The notes: generated from the letters alone by a model not told the origin. DNA of 64,000 nt from Actinotalea subterranea (GCF_008364845.1 NZ_VTTP01000013.1:47361-111360), one strand, 5' to 3'; positions 52,094 to 61,923 are shown, numbered from the stretch's first letter. Made by a program: numbers and translations.

Positions 52094-53086
52094 ATGAGCG
52101 CACCCAAGGTCCTGTTCATCGGTGGCAGCGGCGTGATCAGCTCCGCCTCGACCCGCCTGGCGGTCGAGCGTGGCCTCGACGTGCACGTCCTGAACCGCGG
52201 TGAGAGCACCACGCGTCCGCTCCCCGAGGGGGTCACGGTGCTGCGCGGCGACGTGCGGGACCCCGCATCGGTCCGTGCGGCGCTCGGCGACGCGCAGTAC
52301 GACTCGGTCGTCGACTGGGTGGCCTTCACGCCCGAGCACGTGCGCACGGATCTCGAGCTGTTCACGGGCCGGGTCGGCCAGTACGTGTTCATCAGCTCCG
52401 CCTCCGCCTACCAGACCCCACCGAGCCGTGTGCCGGTGGTGGAGTCGACACCGCTCCGCAACCCCCACTGGGCGTACTCACGGAACAAGATCGCGTGCGA
52501 GGACCTGCTCGTCGAGGCGTACCGGCATGACGGCTTCCCCGTGACGATCGTGCGGCCGTCGCACACCTACGACCGCACGCTCGTCCCGCTCGACGGCGGG
52601 TGGACGGCCGTGGAGCGCATGCGCCAGGGCCGTGAGGTGGTCGTGCACGGCGACGGCACGTCGCTGTGGACACTGACCCACCATGCGGACTTCGCCACCG
52701 GGTTCGTCCCGCTCCTGGGGCACCCGCGGACTCTCGGCGAGGCGTTCCACATCACCTCGGACGACGCCCTCACATGGGACCAGATCACCCGGGCGCTCGC
52801 GTCGGCGGCGGGCGTCGAGGCGCGCATCGTGCACGTGCCGTCCGACGTGATCGCGGCGGAGGACCCCGGCTGGGGCGCGGGCCTCCTCGGCGACAAGGCG
52901 CACTCGATGGTCTTCGACAACAGCAAGGTGCGACGCGTCGTGCCGTCGTTCCGGCCGACGATCACGTTCGAGCAGGGCGCGCGGGAGATCGTCGACTGGT
53001 TCGACGCTGACCCGGCCCGCAAGGTCGTCGACACCCGGATGGACGCGCTCATGGACCGGCTCGTGGAGCGCTTCCGGGTCGGCTGA
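52094..53086 (+). CDS. NAD-dependent epimerase/dehydratase-family (atypical/extended SDR) protein
   Basis: A 330-residue enzyme. The cofactor motif GGSGVISSA replaces the usual GxxGxxG, as in the atypical SDRs related to isoflavone reductases and chloroplast RNA-binding CSP41. FISSASAYQTPP and AYSRNKIACEDLL supply the Ser/Tyr/Lys site, and IVRPSHTYD and ITSDDALTWDQI are typical of the group. A nucleotide-sugar or small-molecule reductase or epimerase role is likely; substrate unknown. Confidence 0.85.
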   Translation: MSAPKVLFIGGSGVISSASTRLAVERGLDVHVLNRGESTTRPLPEGVTVLRGDVRDPASVRAALGDAQYDSVVDWVAFTPEHVRTDLELFTGRVGQYVFISSASAYQTPPSRVPVVESTPLRNPHWAYSRNKIACEDLLVEAYRHDGFPVTIVRPSHTYDRTLVPLDGGWTAVERMRQGREVVVHGDGTSLWTLTHHADFATGFVPLLGHPRTLGEAFHITSDDALTWDQITRALASAAGVEARIVHVPSDVIAAEDPGWGAGLLGDKAHSMVFDNSKVRRVVPSFRPTITFEQGAREIVDWFDADPARKVVDTRMDALMDRLVERFRVG

Positions 53087-53098
53087 GCACCGCGGGGC

Positions 53099-53112
53099 GG
53101 GACCATGGGCCC
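53099..53112 (+). promoter_or_regulatory. DosR-type box GGGACCATGGGCCC upstream of the FadH-like reductase
   Basis: The GGGACC...GGGCCC box has its centre 42.5 bp before the start predicted from a -10-like GACAAT (53136-53141), the same geometry as at the zinc ADH gene. Confidence 0.58.
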
Positions 53113-53226
53113 CGCTCCGTGCCCCCCGCCGTCCAGACAATGGGTCGTCCGTGGGCCGCACCGCCGCAGCGCCGCAGCAGTGGTCGGGCGACCCCGCTGC
53201 TGCTCAACGTCGAGAGGCACGGCCCC

Positions 53227-55155
53227 ATGAGTTCCTTCGCCCACGTCCTTGCTCCGGGCCGCGTCGGCTCGCTCGAGCTCGAGAACCGCATCGTGCTCGC
53301 CCCGATCGGGACCCGCATGGCCCACCCCGACGGCACCGTGAGCGCACGGGAGATCGCGTACCTCGTGGCGCGGGCGCGCGGCGGGGCCGGGCTCCTGGTC
53401 ACGGGCGGCATGCTGACGGGGACGGACGTCGAAGCGCCCCGGCCGGGCATGAACCGCGTGGACGACGACCGGTTCGTGCCCGGGCTCGCACGCCTCGTCG
53501 ACGCCGTCCACCAGGCCGGGGCCAAGGTCGCCGCGCAGCTCTCGCCGGGGCTGGGACGCGTCGGGGCGCCCGAGCCGGGCCGGCGGGTCCCCGTGTCCTC
53601 GTCGCCGACGCCGTGGCTCGCCGACCCGGCGCGCACGTGCCGCGAGCTCGGCACGGACGAGGTCCGCCTCCTCGTCCGCCGGTTCGGCGAGGCCGCGGCG
53701 CGCGTGGCTGCGGCCGGCGTCGACATGATCGACGTGCACGGGCACACGGGCCACCTCGTGGACCAGTTCATGTCCGAGCTCTGGAACCGGCGCACCGACG
53801 TCTACGGCGGGTCGCTGGAGAACCGCGTGCGCTTCGCGGCCGAGCTGGTCGGGGCCGCCCGCGACGCGGCGCCGGGCCTCCCGGTGTCCTTCCGGCTCTC
53901 GACGGTCCACCACGTCCTCGGCGGCCGCGACCTCGAGGAGTCGCTCGAGGTCGCGCGCATGCTGCAGGCCGCCGGCGTCGACCTCATGGTCGTGGACGAG
54001 GGTGCGCAGGACGCGGCGGACTACGCGTTCCCGCCGTACTACCTCGGCGACGCCCCGTTCGTCGCGACCGCCGCGGCGGTCCGCAAGGTCCTGGGCATCC
54101 CTGTCGCGGTCGCCGGGAACATGACGCCCGAGCTCGCCGAGAAGGCCATGGCGGACGGGGAGATCGACTTCGTCGCGTTCGGACGCCCGCTCGTCGCGGA
54201 CCCGGACCTGCCGCGCAAGCTCGCCGCCGGACGCCCGGGCCGGATCCGGCCGTGCGTGCGCTGCAACGTGCTGTGCATCGGGAACGTGGCCGCCGGGGCG
54301 TCGCTCGCGTGCTCCGTGAACCCGCTCGCGGGTCGGGAGAGCTCGGTGACGGTCGGCCGTGCGACGCGCTGCAAGCGAGTCGTGGTGGTGGGCGGCGGGC
54401 CCGCAGGCCTCGAGGCTGCCCGGGTCGCGGCGCTGCGCGGTCACACCGTGGACCTCTACGAGCGCGCCGGGCACCTCGGCGGCGTGCTCTGGCCTGCTGC
54501 GACGCCGCGCTTCAAGCAGGAGCTCCGCTCCATGGTCGGCTGGTGGCGGGGCCAGCTGAGCGAGCTGGGTGTCACCGTCCACCTCAACTGGGAGATCACG
54601 CCGGGCTCGCCCGCGCTCGCCGGGGCGGACGAGCTGGTCATCGCGACGGGTGCGCTCCCGGTGCACCCGGTCACCATCTCCGGTCTCGGGCGCGAGGGGG
54701 TCCTCGACGTGCTCGCCGTGCACCGCGGCGCGGCTGTCGGCCACCGGGTCGTCGTCGTCGGCGGTGGCCTCTCGGGTGCGGACCTCGCGCTCGACCTGGC
54801 CGCCGGTGGGCACGAGGTCGTCGTCGTCGAGCAGGAGGCCGAGATCGCGCGCGACATGCTCGCGCTCAACCGCCGCGCCCTGCTTCGGCAGCTCGACGAG
54901 GTCGGCGTGACGGTCCTGACGGGGCACACGGTGAGCGCGGTCGAGCCCGGCGCGGTCGTGGCGGCGGGCGTCGCGGGCGTCGGGCGCATCGAGGCCGACT
55001 CGGTGGTCGTCGCCCTGGGGATGCGTCCCAACGCGACCCTGACGGGCGTCGGCCTCCTCGAGGACCCGCGCGTGCACGTCGTCGGCGACTGCCTCGAGCC
55101 CGCCAAGGTGGGCGACGCCGTGCACGCCGCTTTCGCGATGGCCAGCGCTCTCTGA
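53227..55155 (+). CDS. FMN/FAD/Fe-S NADH:flavin oxidoreductase, 2,4-dienoyl-CoA reductase (FadH)-like
   Basis: A 642-residue three-cofactor reductase. Residues 1-340 are an Old Yellow Enzyme-type TIM barrel ([37 protein letters not shown]). A 4Fe-4S site follows in CVRCNVLC and a later Cys (ACSVNP). The C-terminal half has an FAD motif [14 protein letters not shown] and an NAD(P)H motif [14 protein letters not shown]. It reduces an activated double bond using NAD(P)H. GAGAGG precedes the ATG. The upstream DosR-type box suggests use under low oxygen. Confidence 0.92.
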   Translation: MSSFAHVLAPGRVGSLELENRIVLAPIGTRMAHPDGTVSAREIAYLVARARGGAGLLVTGGMLTGTDVEAPRPGMNRVDDDRFVPGLARLVDAVHQAGAKVAAQLSPGLGRVGAPEPGRRVPVSSSPTPWLADPARTCRELGTDEVRLLVRRFGEAAARVAAAGVDMIDVHGHTGHLVDQFMSELWNRRTDVYGGSLENRVRFAAELVGAARDAAPGLPVSFRLSTVHHVLGGRDLEESLEVARMLQAAGVDLMVVDEGAQDAADYAFPPYYLGDAPFVATAAAVRKVLGIPVAVAGNMTPELAEKAMADGEIDFVAFGRPLVADPDLPRKLAAGRPGRIRPCVRCNVLCIGNVAAGASLACSVNPLAGRESSVTVGRATRCKRVVVVGGGPAGLEAARVAALRGHTVDLYERAGHLGGVLWPAATPRFKQELRSMVGWWRGQLSELGVTVHLNWEITPGSPALAGADELVIATGALPVHPVTISGLGREGVLDVLAVHRGAAVGHRVVVVGGGLSGADLALDLAAGGHEVVVVEQEAEIARDMLALNRRALLRQLDEVGVTVLTGHTVSAVEPGAVVAAGVAGVGRIEADSVVVALGMRPNATLTGVGLLEDPRVHVVGDCLEPAKVGDAVHAAFAMASAL

Positions 55156-55261
55156 CCCGGCCGCGACGGACGGGACGGCCGGTCCGCGGTCGCCCGTCCG
55201 CCGCACCGGGACGCGTCGATATGCTCGCGACGACTTCCCCTCGACGACGAAGGACGGCTCC

Positions 55262-56584
55262 GTGAGCACCACCGACCAGCCCGTGACGTCCACCCCCACG
55301 ACGCCGCTCACCGACCCGCTCGGGTTCGCCGTCCCGTCGTCGGTGCCGACGCACTGGTACAACCTGTCGGCCGACCTCCCCGAGCCGGTCCCGCCGCACC
55401 TGCACCCCGGGACGCACGAGCCTCTCGTCCCGGCGGACCTCGCACCGCTCTTCCCGATGGCGCTCATCGAGCAGGAGGTCACGACCGAGCGGTACGTCGA
55501 GATCCCGACGACCGTCCGGGAGATCTACGCCCTGTGGCGGCCGTCACCGCTCGTCCGCGCGCACCGCCTGGAGCGCGCCCTGGGGTCCAAGGCCCGCATC
55601 TACTACAAGTACGAGGGCGTGAGCCCCGTCGGCTCCCACAAGCCCAACACCGCGGTCGCGCAGGCCTACTACAACGCCGTCGAGGGCATCACACGCCTGA
55701 CGACCGAGACGGGCGCCGGTCAGTGGGGCGCGTCGCTCGCCATGGCCTGCTCGCTGCTCGGCCTCACGTGCGAGGTGTGGCAGGTCCGGGCCTCGTACGA
55801 CGCGAAGCCGTACCGCCGCTTCCAGATGGAGACGTACGGCAGCGTCTGCCACTCGTCGCCGTCCGAGCTCACGGAGGCGGGCCGGGCGATCCTCGCCGCG
55901 ACGCCTGACACGACGGGATCGCTCGGCATGGCGATCAGCGAGGCCGTCGAGGTCGCCGCGCAGGACCCGGGCGCGCACTACTCGCTGGGCAGCGTGCTCA
56001 ACCACGTGATGCTCCACCAGACGGTCATCGGCCAGGAGGTGCTGACCCAGCTCGCGGCGGCGGGCGAGCGGCAGGCGGACGTCGTGTTCGGCTGCGCGGG
56101 CGGCGGCTCGAACCTCGCAGGCCTCACCTTCCCGCTCATCGGCCAGAACCTGCGCGAGGGCACGACGACGCGGGCGGTCGCGTGCGAGCCCGCCGCCTGC
56201 CCGTCGCTGACGCAGGGCGAGTACCGCTACGACCACGGCGACGTGGCCGGGCTGACGCCGCTGCTGAAGATGCACACGCTCGGCAAGGACTTCGTGCCGC
56301 CGGCCATCCACGCGGGCGGTCTGCGGTACCACGGCATGTCGCCGATGGTGTCGCACGCCGTGAACCTGGGGCTCATCGACCCCGTCGCGGTGGACCAGGA
56401 CTCGGCGTTCGCCGCGGGCGTGCTGTTCGCGCGGGCGGAGGGGATCGTGCCCGCGCCCGAGTCGACGCACGCGGTGGCCGCGGCGATCGCGCACGCGCGC
56501 ACGGCGGCCGAGGGCGAGGTCCTCGTCATCGGCCTGTCGGGCAACGGCGTCCTGGACCTGCCGGCGTACGCGGACTACGTCTGA
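55262..56584 (+). CDS. trpB: TrpB-like pyridoxal-phosphate-dependent tryptophan synthase beta (TrpB2)
   Basis: A 440-residue enzyme. The TrpB2 subgroup shows a long N-terminal extension ([20 protein letters not shown]) and the PLP lysine in VGSHKPNTA near residue 122; [20 protein letters not shown] and [12 protein letters not shown] are further landmarks. It makes tryptophan from indole and serine, usually without a TrpA partner; none is nearby. GTG 55262 has GAAGGA before it and a -10 TATGCT lies at 55220-55225. Probably an indole-salvage or accessory enzyme (inference). Confidence 0.92.
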   Translation: MSTTDQPVTSTPTTPLTDPLGFAVPSSVPTHWYNLSADLPEPVPPHLHPGTHEPLVPADLAPLFPMALIEQEVTTERYVEIPTTVREIYALWRPSPLVRAHRLERALGSKARIYYKYEGVSPVGSHKPNTAVAQAYYNAVEGITRLTTETGAGQWGASLAMACSLLGLTCEVWQVRASYDAKPYRRFQMETYGSVCHSSPSELTEAGRAILAATPDTTGSLGMAISEAVEVAAQDPGAHYSLGSVLNHVMLHQTVIGQEVLTQLAAAGERQADVVFGCAGGGSNLAGLTFPLIGQNLREGTTTRAVACEPAACPSLTQGEYRYDHGDVAGLTPLLKMHTLGKDFVPPAIHAGGLRYHGMSPMVSHAVNLGLIDPVAVDQDSAFAAGVLFARAEGIVPAPESTHAVAAAIAHARTAAEGEVLVIGLSGNGVLDLPAYADYV

Positions 56585-56597
56585 CGGTCCCGGAGCC

Positions 56598-56611
56598 GCG
56601 ACCTAGGTCCC
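56598..56611 (+). promoter_or_regulatory. DosR-type box GCGACCTAGGTCCC upstream of hyhB
   Basis: The core GACCTAGGTC is a perfect palindrome. The box centre is 42.5 bp before the start predicted from GAGCGT (56635-56640), a -10-like element, and the next gene starts at 56670. Confidence 0.58.
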
Positions 56612-56669
56612 TGGCCCCGCGCACCCCCGCGAACGAGCGTGGAGGTGTCACCCAGCGGGGAGGCGTCCG

Positions 56670-57826
56670 ATGACGGACGAGACACGGGTCATCGACCTGG
56701 CGGGCCTGCAAGGACTCATCGACGTCCTGGGGGCGCGCGGCTACCACGTGGTGGGCCCGGTCGTCCGGGACGGAGCCGTGGTCCTGTCGGCCGTGACGCG
56801 GGTCGACGACCTGCCGCGCGGCTGGGGTGACGTCGAGGACGCGGGCTCGTACCGGCTCCGCCGCCGGGACGACGACGCGCTGTTCGGGTTCGCCGCAGCG
56901 CCGCAGCGCCGCAGGCCGTCAAGCCGGTGCTCTTCCCCGCGGAGGAGGTCATCTGGCGCGGGCGCAGGACCGGCACGGAGTTCACGGTCCACGACGCGGC
57001 CCCTGCCGACGGCTCCGTCCCGGCGGGCCCGTACGCGTTCCTCGGGGTGCGGGGCTGCGACACGAGCGCGAGCGCGATCCACGACGCGGTGCTCACGTCC
57101 CGCACGTACGCGGACGTCCGGTACGCGGTCAGGCGCCAGGGGGCGTTCGTCGTCGCTGTCACGTGCTCCGACCCCGGGGGCACGTGCTTCTGCGCCTCGA
57201 TGCGCACGGGCCCACGTCCGACGCAGGGGTACGACCTCGCGCTGACCGAGCTCCTCGACGGCGCGTCGCACCGCTTCCTGGTGGAGGTCGGCTCGTCGCG
57301 TGGTGCGGAGGTCCTCGCGGACGTCGTGAGCGTCCCCGCTCCCGAGGCCGACGTGCGCGCGGCCGACGAGATCGCGCGGTCGGCGGCCTCCCGCATGGGT
57401 CGTGAGCTTGACACGGACGGCCTCAAGGAGCTCCTCTACGCGAGCGCGGAGAGCCCGCGCTGGGACGACGTGGCCTCACGGTGCCTGGCGTGCACGAGCT
57501 GCACCATGGTCTGCCCGACGTGCTTCTGCACGTCCGTCGAGGACGTCGCGGACCTCACGGGGGACGTCGCCGAGCGGCGGCGCGTGTGGGACTCGTGCTT
57601 CTCGGAGGACTTCTCCTACATCCACGGCGGTTCCGTGCGGCCGGAGAGCCGGTCGCGGTACCGGCAGTGGATGACGCACAAGCTCGCCTCGTGGGTCGAC
57701 CAGTTCGGCATGTCCGGCTGCGTCGGCTGCGGACGGTGCATCACGTGGTGCCCGGCCGCGATCGACATCACCGCGGAGGCCGCCGCGCTGCGGTGGACGC
57801 CGCAACCCGCTGCGACCCGCAGCTGA
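56670..57826 (+). pseudogene. [NiFe]-hydrogenase Fe-S subunit (HyhB-like), frameshifted by an 8-bp tandem repeat
   Basis: Two frames together give one protein of about 382 residues. The first frame (56670 to the repeat) encodes LAGLQGLIDVLGARGYHVVG, RVDDLPRGWGDVEDAG and RLRRRDDDALFGF. The second (from about 56914 to 57826) continues AVKPVLFPAEEVIWRG, then two 4Fe-4S sites, CLACTSCTMVCPTC and CVGCGRCITWCP. This is the electron-transfer subunit of group 3b hydrogenases (HyhB, sulfhydrogenase beta). At the junction CGCCGCAG occurs three times in tandem; two copies would give a continuous FAAAPQAVKPVLFP reading. As it stands the product ends after 191 codons. HyhG, HyhS and HyhL do not follow. 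Confidence 0.82.
56891..56914 (+). repeat. CGCCGCAG x3, frame-breaking tandem repeat in hyhB
   Basis: Exact copies lie at 56891-56898, 56899-56906 and 56907-56914. Because the unit is 8 bp, each gain or loss shifts frame; 2 or 5 copies keep the gene open and 3 do not. Such repeats change copy number by slipped-strand mispairing. Confidence 0.9.
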
Positions 57827-58547
57827 CGGCGACGACCTGCCCCGCGCGCAGAGCCGTGACCGCGGCGGCGAGCGCGTCGTCTCCGTGCGCGCCGGGTGCG
57901 GCGTCGCCCGAGCGTCGGTACGTCAGGTGCGGGCCGCACGTCGGGCAGGCCACGGGCTCGGCATGGAAGCGCCGGTCGCCCGGGTCGTGGTACTCGCGGT
58001 CGCAGGCCGGGCACAGCGGGAAGTCCCGCATGCTGGTCGCAGCCCGGTCGTACGGCAGGTCGTCGATGATCGTCGCCCGGGGCCCGCAGTCCGTGCAGTT
58101 GAGGAACGGGTAGCGGTAGCGACGGTCGCCGGGGTCGCGGAGCTCGGCCAGGCAGGCCGGGCAGGTGGCGAGGTCCGGTGGGAAGAGACGCTCGACCTGC
58201 GTACCCGGGGCGGACCCGGCGATCACGAAGGCCCCGAGGTCCCGGGCCTGGCGCGAGCGGGGCGTCGTGAGCGGCCCGGACCTGATCTCGTCGACACGCG
58301 CTCGCGGTGGGGCCTCAGCCCTGAGCCGCCGGGTCAGCTCGGCGAGCGCGCCGGGCGTCCCGGTGGCCTCGATCTCCACCCGGCCGCCGACGTTGCGCAC
58401 CTGCCCCTCGAGCCCGAGCTCGTTGGCGAGGCGCCAGACGAACGGCCGGAACCCGACTCCTTGGACCACCCCGTCCACGACCAGGCGCGCGCTCGTGACA
58501 GGGCCGGTGGACCGGTCCCGCGCGGCACAGCCGGCGGACGCTGCCAT
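57768..58547 (-). pseudogene. hypF: Truncated carbamoyltransferase maturation factor HypF (N-terminal third)
   Basis: The 259 residues contain the HypF acylphosphatase domain (VDGVVQGVGFRPFVWRLANE) and both zinc-finger pairs (CPACLAEL...NCTDCGPR and CPACDREY...ACPTCGP). Intact HypF is about 750 residues and continues with YrdC and carbamoyltransferase domains. Here the frame reaches the first YrdC residues (VTALRAGQVVAV) and then becomes unrelated sequence that runs antisense into the end of hyhB and stops. ATG 58547 fits a leaderless start. HypF builds the cyanide ligands of the NiFe centre; this fragment cannot. Confidence 0.85.
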
Positions 58548-58584
58548 ACCTCGGATGCTGCCACCCGCAGGGTGACGGGCGGGA

Positions 58585-58598
58585 GGGTCCAAGGTCGC
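58585..58598 (-). promoter_or_regulatory. DosR-type box upstream of hypF
   Basis: Read on the minus strand it is GCGACCTTGGACCC, close to the hyhB box GCGACCTAGGTCCC. A -10-like CAGCAT (58555-58560, minus strand) would start transcription on the hypF ATG, with the box centre 43.5 bp upstream. Confidence 0.52.
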
Positions 58599-58646
58599 GC
58601 ACGGCTGGGTGTCGACCGCGGCGGTCGTCGGTCGTCGGGTCCGGCG

Positions 58647-59756
58647 TCAGGCCTCGTCGAGGTCCATGGTCGCTCGGCACGGCGGTGACTCGACGCCGTC
58701 GACCACCATCGTCATCGTCCACGTCCACCGCTGCCCGAGGGGCTCGACCTCGCTGAGCGGCAGGGTGACGCCGGTCTCCAGGGACGCGAGCGGGGTCCCG
58801 ACGCCGGGCTGGACCACCCCGCCCTCGACGCGGTGGTCGATCTGCCGGGCCGGACCGTCGACCGGTCCGAGCATGAGACGGAGGGTGACGTCGTCGTCGC
58901 TGCTCAGCTCGCCCTCCCACGTCCAGACGGCCCGCAGGCCAGGGTCGTCGCCGGGCGCCAGGACCGTGCGCTCGATCCCCAGCCGGCTCATGGTCGCGGT
59001 GCCGTCCACGTACGTGAGGGTGCCCTCCGTGAGCCGCGGGGACAGGCTCTGCCGCTCGGTCGCGGCGCCGACCACGCACCGCGACGCGGGTGCCGGGCCC
59101 GACTGGTACGACTGGACGAGCATGAGTGCCGCGCTGGCGACGCACACCGGCGTCATCACGTGCGTGAGCCTGCGCCTCCACACGGGTTCGGCGTCGACCT
59201 CCCACGTCAGCGGCCGCGCGGCGCCGTGGTCGGGGTCCGACATGGCCCACCGGCGGTGCGGTCGCGGCCTGTCGGTGTGCACGACGGTCGTCCGCATGAG
59301 GCTGTCCGCGTAGGTCTTGCGCGCCGGGTTCCACAGCGGGCGCAGGTAGCCCACGAGGAAGAGCGCGTCCAGCAGGTGCGCGGCGCCTCGGACGAGTGTG
59401 CGGAGCAGGCCGACGGGCCGGGCGTCGACGTCGCCGACGACGACGATGCCCACGGCGAGCTTTCCGGGCGTCGACCCGAGGTACGCCTGCATGGCGAGCA
59501 CGGCGAGCAGGCTCGCGACGAGCACGCCGTTCTCGGTCCACGGCTGGCCGGGCCCGGTGACGGCGCCGACGTCCAGGAAGGGTGTGAGGCTCGGTGCTCC
59601 CGCGGGCTGCACGGGCAGCACCAGGTAGGCGAGTGCGGCGAGGAGCGCGTTGTCGAGGAGGGCTGCGACGAGCCGTCGGGACCAGGGCGCCAGGGGTGGT
59701 TCGGCATCGGGTCGCCACGCACCGGGACCGGCCGGCTCCGTTGCCTCGGACGTCAT
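58647..59756 (-). CDS. RDD-family membrane protein with an extracytoplasmic C-terminal domain
   Basis: A 369-residue protein. The RDD domain (residues about 15-165) has the arginine segment PWSRRLVAALLDNALLAALA, a second membrane segment GVLVASLLAVLAMQAYLG followed by STPGKLAVGIVV, and the third near LDALFLVGYLRP. A further segment (LTHVMTPVCVASAALMLVQS) precedes a 170-residue domain predicted outside the membrane that has no motif I recognise. CAGGGGGGC precedes the ATG. RDD proteins are thought to be ion or osmolyte transporters in some bacteria; the role here is open. Confidence 0.8.
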   Translation of the reverse strand: MTSEATEPAGPGAWRPDAEPPLAPWSRRLVAALLDNALLAALAYLVLPVQPAGAPSLTPFLDVGAVTGPGQPWTENGVLVASLLAVLAMQAYLGSTPGKLAVGIVVVGDVDARPVGLLRTLVRGAAHLLDALFLVGYLRPLWNPARKTYADSLMRTTVVHTDRPRPHRRWAMSDPDHGAARPLTWEVDAEPVWRRRLTHVMTPVCVASAALMLVQSYQSGPAPASRCVVGAATERQSLSPRLTEGTLTYVDGTATMSRLGIERTVLAPGDDPGLRAVWTWEGELSSDDDVTLRLMLGPVDGPARQIDHRVEGGVVQPGVGTPLASLETGVTLPLSEVEPLGQRWTWTMTMVVDGVESPPCRATMDLDEA

Positions 59757-60007
59757 CGCACTGCCCCCCTGCCGGCGGTGCGCCCCCCGCATCGCCGGGC
59801 TCATCATGGCGTACGGGTGCGCCCTGACGGGGCCGTCCACAGGCGCGCGTGCGGGCACTTCACCCGCTCGGGTCCCGAGGGCCGTAGGTGCGCGCCGGGC
59901 CTGGGCGGGCGACCATGGGGGAGCGGGGAGGACGGAATAGCTGGCCACGACGAGGTGTTCTGCCGTCAGGTTGATTGAATGTTGCACTAGATAGGCGGGA
60001 GCCTCAG
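59757..60007. other. 251-bp divergent region between RDD and luciferase-like genes
   Basis: The left half carries the leader of the minus-strand RDD gene. Near the right end GTTGATTGAATGTTGCACTAG (59969-59989) is a conspicuous A/T-rich element in GC-rich DNA directly before the ribosome binding site of the plus-strand gene, a plausible promoter or operator (for instance MarR-like). No other gene or hairpin is seen. Confidence 0.45.
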
Positions 60008-61177
60008 ATGATGCAGTTCGGGATCTTCACGGTCAGCGACATCACCACGGACCCGACGACGGGCCGCACGCCGTCGGAGGCGGAGCGCATCAAGGCGGTC
60101 GTCGCGATCGCCAAGAAGGCCGAGGAGGTCGGCCTCGACGTCGTCGCGCTCGGCGAGCACCACAACCCACCGTTCTTCTCCTCGTCGCCGACCACGACGC
60201 TCGCGTACGTGGCGGCGCAGACGGAGCGCATCCTGCTCTCGACCGCGACGACGCTCATCACCACCAACGACCCGGTGAAGATCGCGGAGGACTACGCGAT
60301 GCTCCAGCACCTGGCCGACGGCCGCGTCGACCTCATGATGGGTCGCGGCAACACCGGCCCGGTGTACCCGTGGTTCGGCAAGGACATCCGTCAGGGCATC
60401 CCGCTGGCTGTCGAGAGCTACGCGCTCCTGCACCGCCTGTGGCGCGAGGACGTCGTCGACTGGCAGGGCCGGTTCCGCACGCCCCTCCAGTCCTTCACGT
60501 CGACGCCTCGGCCGCTCGACGGAATCCCGCCCTTCGTGTGGCACGGGTCGATCCGCAGCCCGGAGATCGCCGAGCAGGCCGCGTACTACGGCGACGGGTT
60601 CTTCCACAACAACATCTTCTGGCCCATGGAGCACACGGTCCGGATGGTCGAGCTGTACCGCCAGCGCTTCGAGCACTACGGGCACGGTCGCGCCGACCAG
60701 GCCATCGTCGGGCTCGGTGGGCAGGTCTTCATGCGCAAGGACTCGCAGGCGGCCGTCCGGGAGTTCCGGCCGTACTTCGACAACGCGCCGGTCTACGGGC
60801 ACGGCCCGTCGCTGGAGGAGTTCTCGGCGCAGACGCCACTGACGGTGGGCAGCCCCCAGCAGGTGATCGACCGCTACGCGGCGATGCGCGACCACGTGGG
60901 CGACTACCAGCGTCAGCTGTTCCTCATCGACCACGCGGGCCTCCCGCTCGCGACCGTCCTCGAGCAGCTCGAGCTGCTCGGTGGTGAGGTCGTGCCCGTG
61001 CTGCGCAAGGAGCTGGCCGTGAACCGGCCCGCCCACGTCCCGGACGCCCCGACGCACGCCGGGCTGGTGGCCGCAGCCGGCGGGTCCAAGGATGCGACGG
61101 TCTACGCCGCGGCCGACGACGTCACGGGCGCCTCGCCCGAGCCCGCCGCCGCGGCCACCACGGGGCGGGAGCGATGA
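60008..61177 (+). CDS. CE1758-family FMN-dependent luciferase-like monooxygenase
   Basis: A 389-residue flavin monooxygenase. The luciferase-like TIM barrel is shown by FGIFTVSDITTDP, LGEHHNPPFFSSSP and YAMLQHLADGRVDLMMGRG. The last 45 residues are Ala/Pro-rich and unconserved. CGGGAG precedes two adjacent ATGs (60008 and 60011); the first is used. It uses reduced FMN supplied by the reductase gene that overlaps its stop (ATGA). The substrate is unknown. Confidence 0.9.
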   Translation: MMQFGIFTVSDITTDPTTGRTPSEAERIKAVVAIAKKAEEVGLDVVALGEHHNPPFFSSSPTTTLAYVAAQTERILLSTATTLITTNDPVKIAEDYAMLQHLADGRVDLMMGRGNTGPVYPWFGKDIRQGIPLAVESYALLHRLWREDVVDWQGRFRTPLQSFTSTPRPLDGIPPFVWHGSIRSPEIAEQAAYYGDGFFHNNIFWPMEHTVRMVELYRQRFEHYGHGRADQAIVGLGGQVFMRKDSQAAVREFRPYFDNAPVYGHGPSLEEFSAQTPLTVGSPQQVIDRYAAMRDHVGDYQRQLFLIDHAGLPLATVLEQLELLGGEVVPVLRKELAVNRPAHVPDAPTHAGLVAAAGGSKDATVYAAADDVTGASPEPAAAATTGRER

Positions 61178-61863
61178 CCGCCGACGGCGGGACGCCGGAC
61201 CGCTCGGGGCCGCGACGCCTCGCGGTCGTGTCCTCGGGCCTGCGTGAGCCCTCGTCGACGCGCCTGCTCGCCGACCGCCTCGCCGACGCGACTGCGCGCG
61301 AGCTCCGCCGGCGCGGGATCGACGTGACCGTCGACGTCGTCGAGCTCCGTGAGGTGGCGACCGATCTCACCGGGATGCTGCTCAGCGGCTTCGGCTCGGC
61401 GGCGCTCAGGCACGCGATCGACACCGTGACGACGGCGGACGGCGTCATCGCCGTCACGCCGATCTTCTCGGGGTCGTACACGGGCCTGTTCAAGACCTTC
61501 TTCGACGTCCTCGAGCACGGTTCGCTCGCCGGGACGCCGGTGCTCATGGGGGCGACGGCCGGCACGGCCCGCCACTCGCTCGCCCTCGAGCACGCGGTGC
61601 GCCCGCTGCTGAGCTACCTACGCGCGGCCGTCGTCCCGACGGGCGTCTTCGCGGCGACGGAGGACTTCGGCCGTTCGGCAGGCACGGCGGACGACGACGC
61701 CACGTCCCTCGCGGACCGTGTCGAGCGGGGTGCGTACGAGCTCGCGGAGATGATGGCGAGCCGTGGCCGGCGCTCTGCCGCGGGCCCGGTCGACCCCTTC
61801 GCACTGACCGCCGACTTCGCGAGCCTCCTCAACCCGGAGGGCGCCGCCGACAGCCGTCCGTGA
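61174..61863 (+). CDS. CE1759-family NAD(P)H-dependent FMN reductase
   Basis: A 229-residue flavodoxin-like reductase. The FMN phosphate loop region is VSSGLREPSSTRLLADRL and the dimer/flavin segment is VTPIFSGSYTGLFKTFFDVL with GATAGTARHSLALE. It supplies FMNH2 to the preceding monooxygenase; the pair is a fixed two-gene unit in actinobacteria. Translation is coupled through the ATGA overlap. Confidence 0.92.
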   Translation: MTADGGTPDRSGPRRLAVVSSGLREPSSTRLLADRLADATARELRRRGIDVTVDVVELREVATDLTGMLLSGFGSAALRHAIDTVTTADGVIAVTPIFSGSYTGLFKTFFDVLEHGSLAGTPVLMGATAGTARHSLALEHAVRPLLSYLRAAVVPTGVFAATEDFGRSAGTADDDATSLADRVERGAYELAEMMASRGRRSAAGPVDPFALTADFASLLNPEGAADSRP

Positions 61864-61923
61864 CGCGGCGCTGACCTGCCGGCGCGCGTGCGGGTGAGGT
61901 ACCGGGTGAAAACGGGGCATCAA

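Noticed and set aside
55172..55185. GGGACGGCCGGTCC before TrpB2 as a DosR-type box
   Set aside because: All-G/C centre, distance of about 53 bp to the predicted start, and such strings are common by chance here.
55262..56584. TrpB2 as part of a trp operon
   Set aside because: No trpA, trpC or other trp gene is next to it.
59874..59887. GGGTCCCGAGGGCC before the luciferase-like gene as a DosR-type box
   Set aside because: Arms are not complementary in the needed way and no -10 is correctly spaced.
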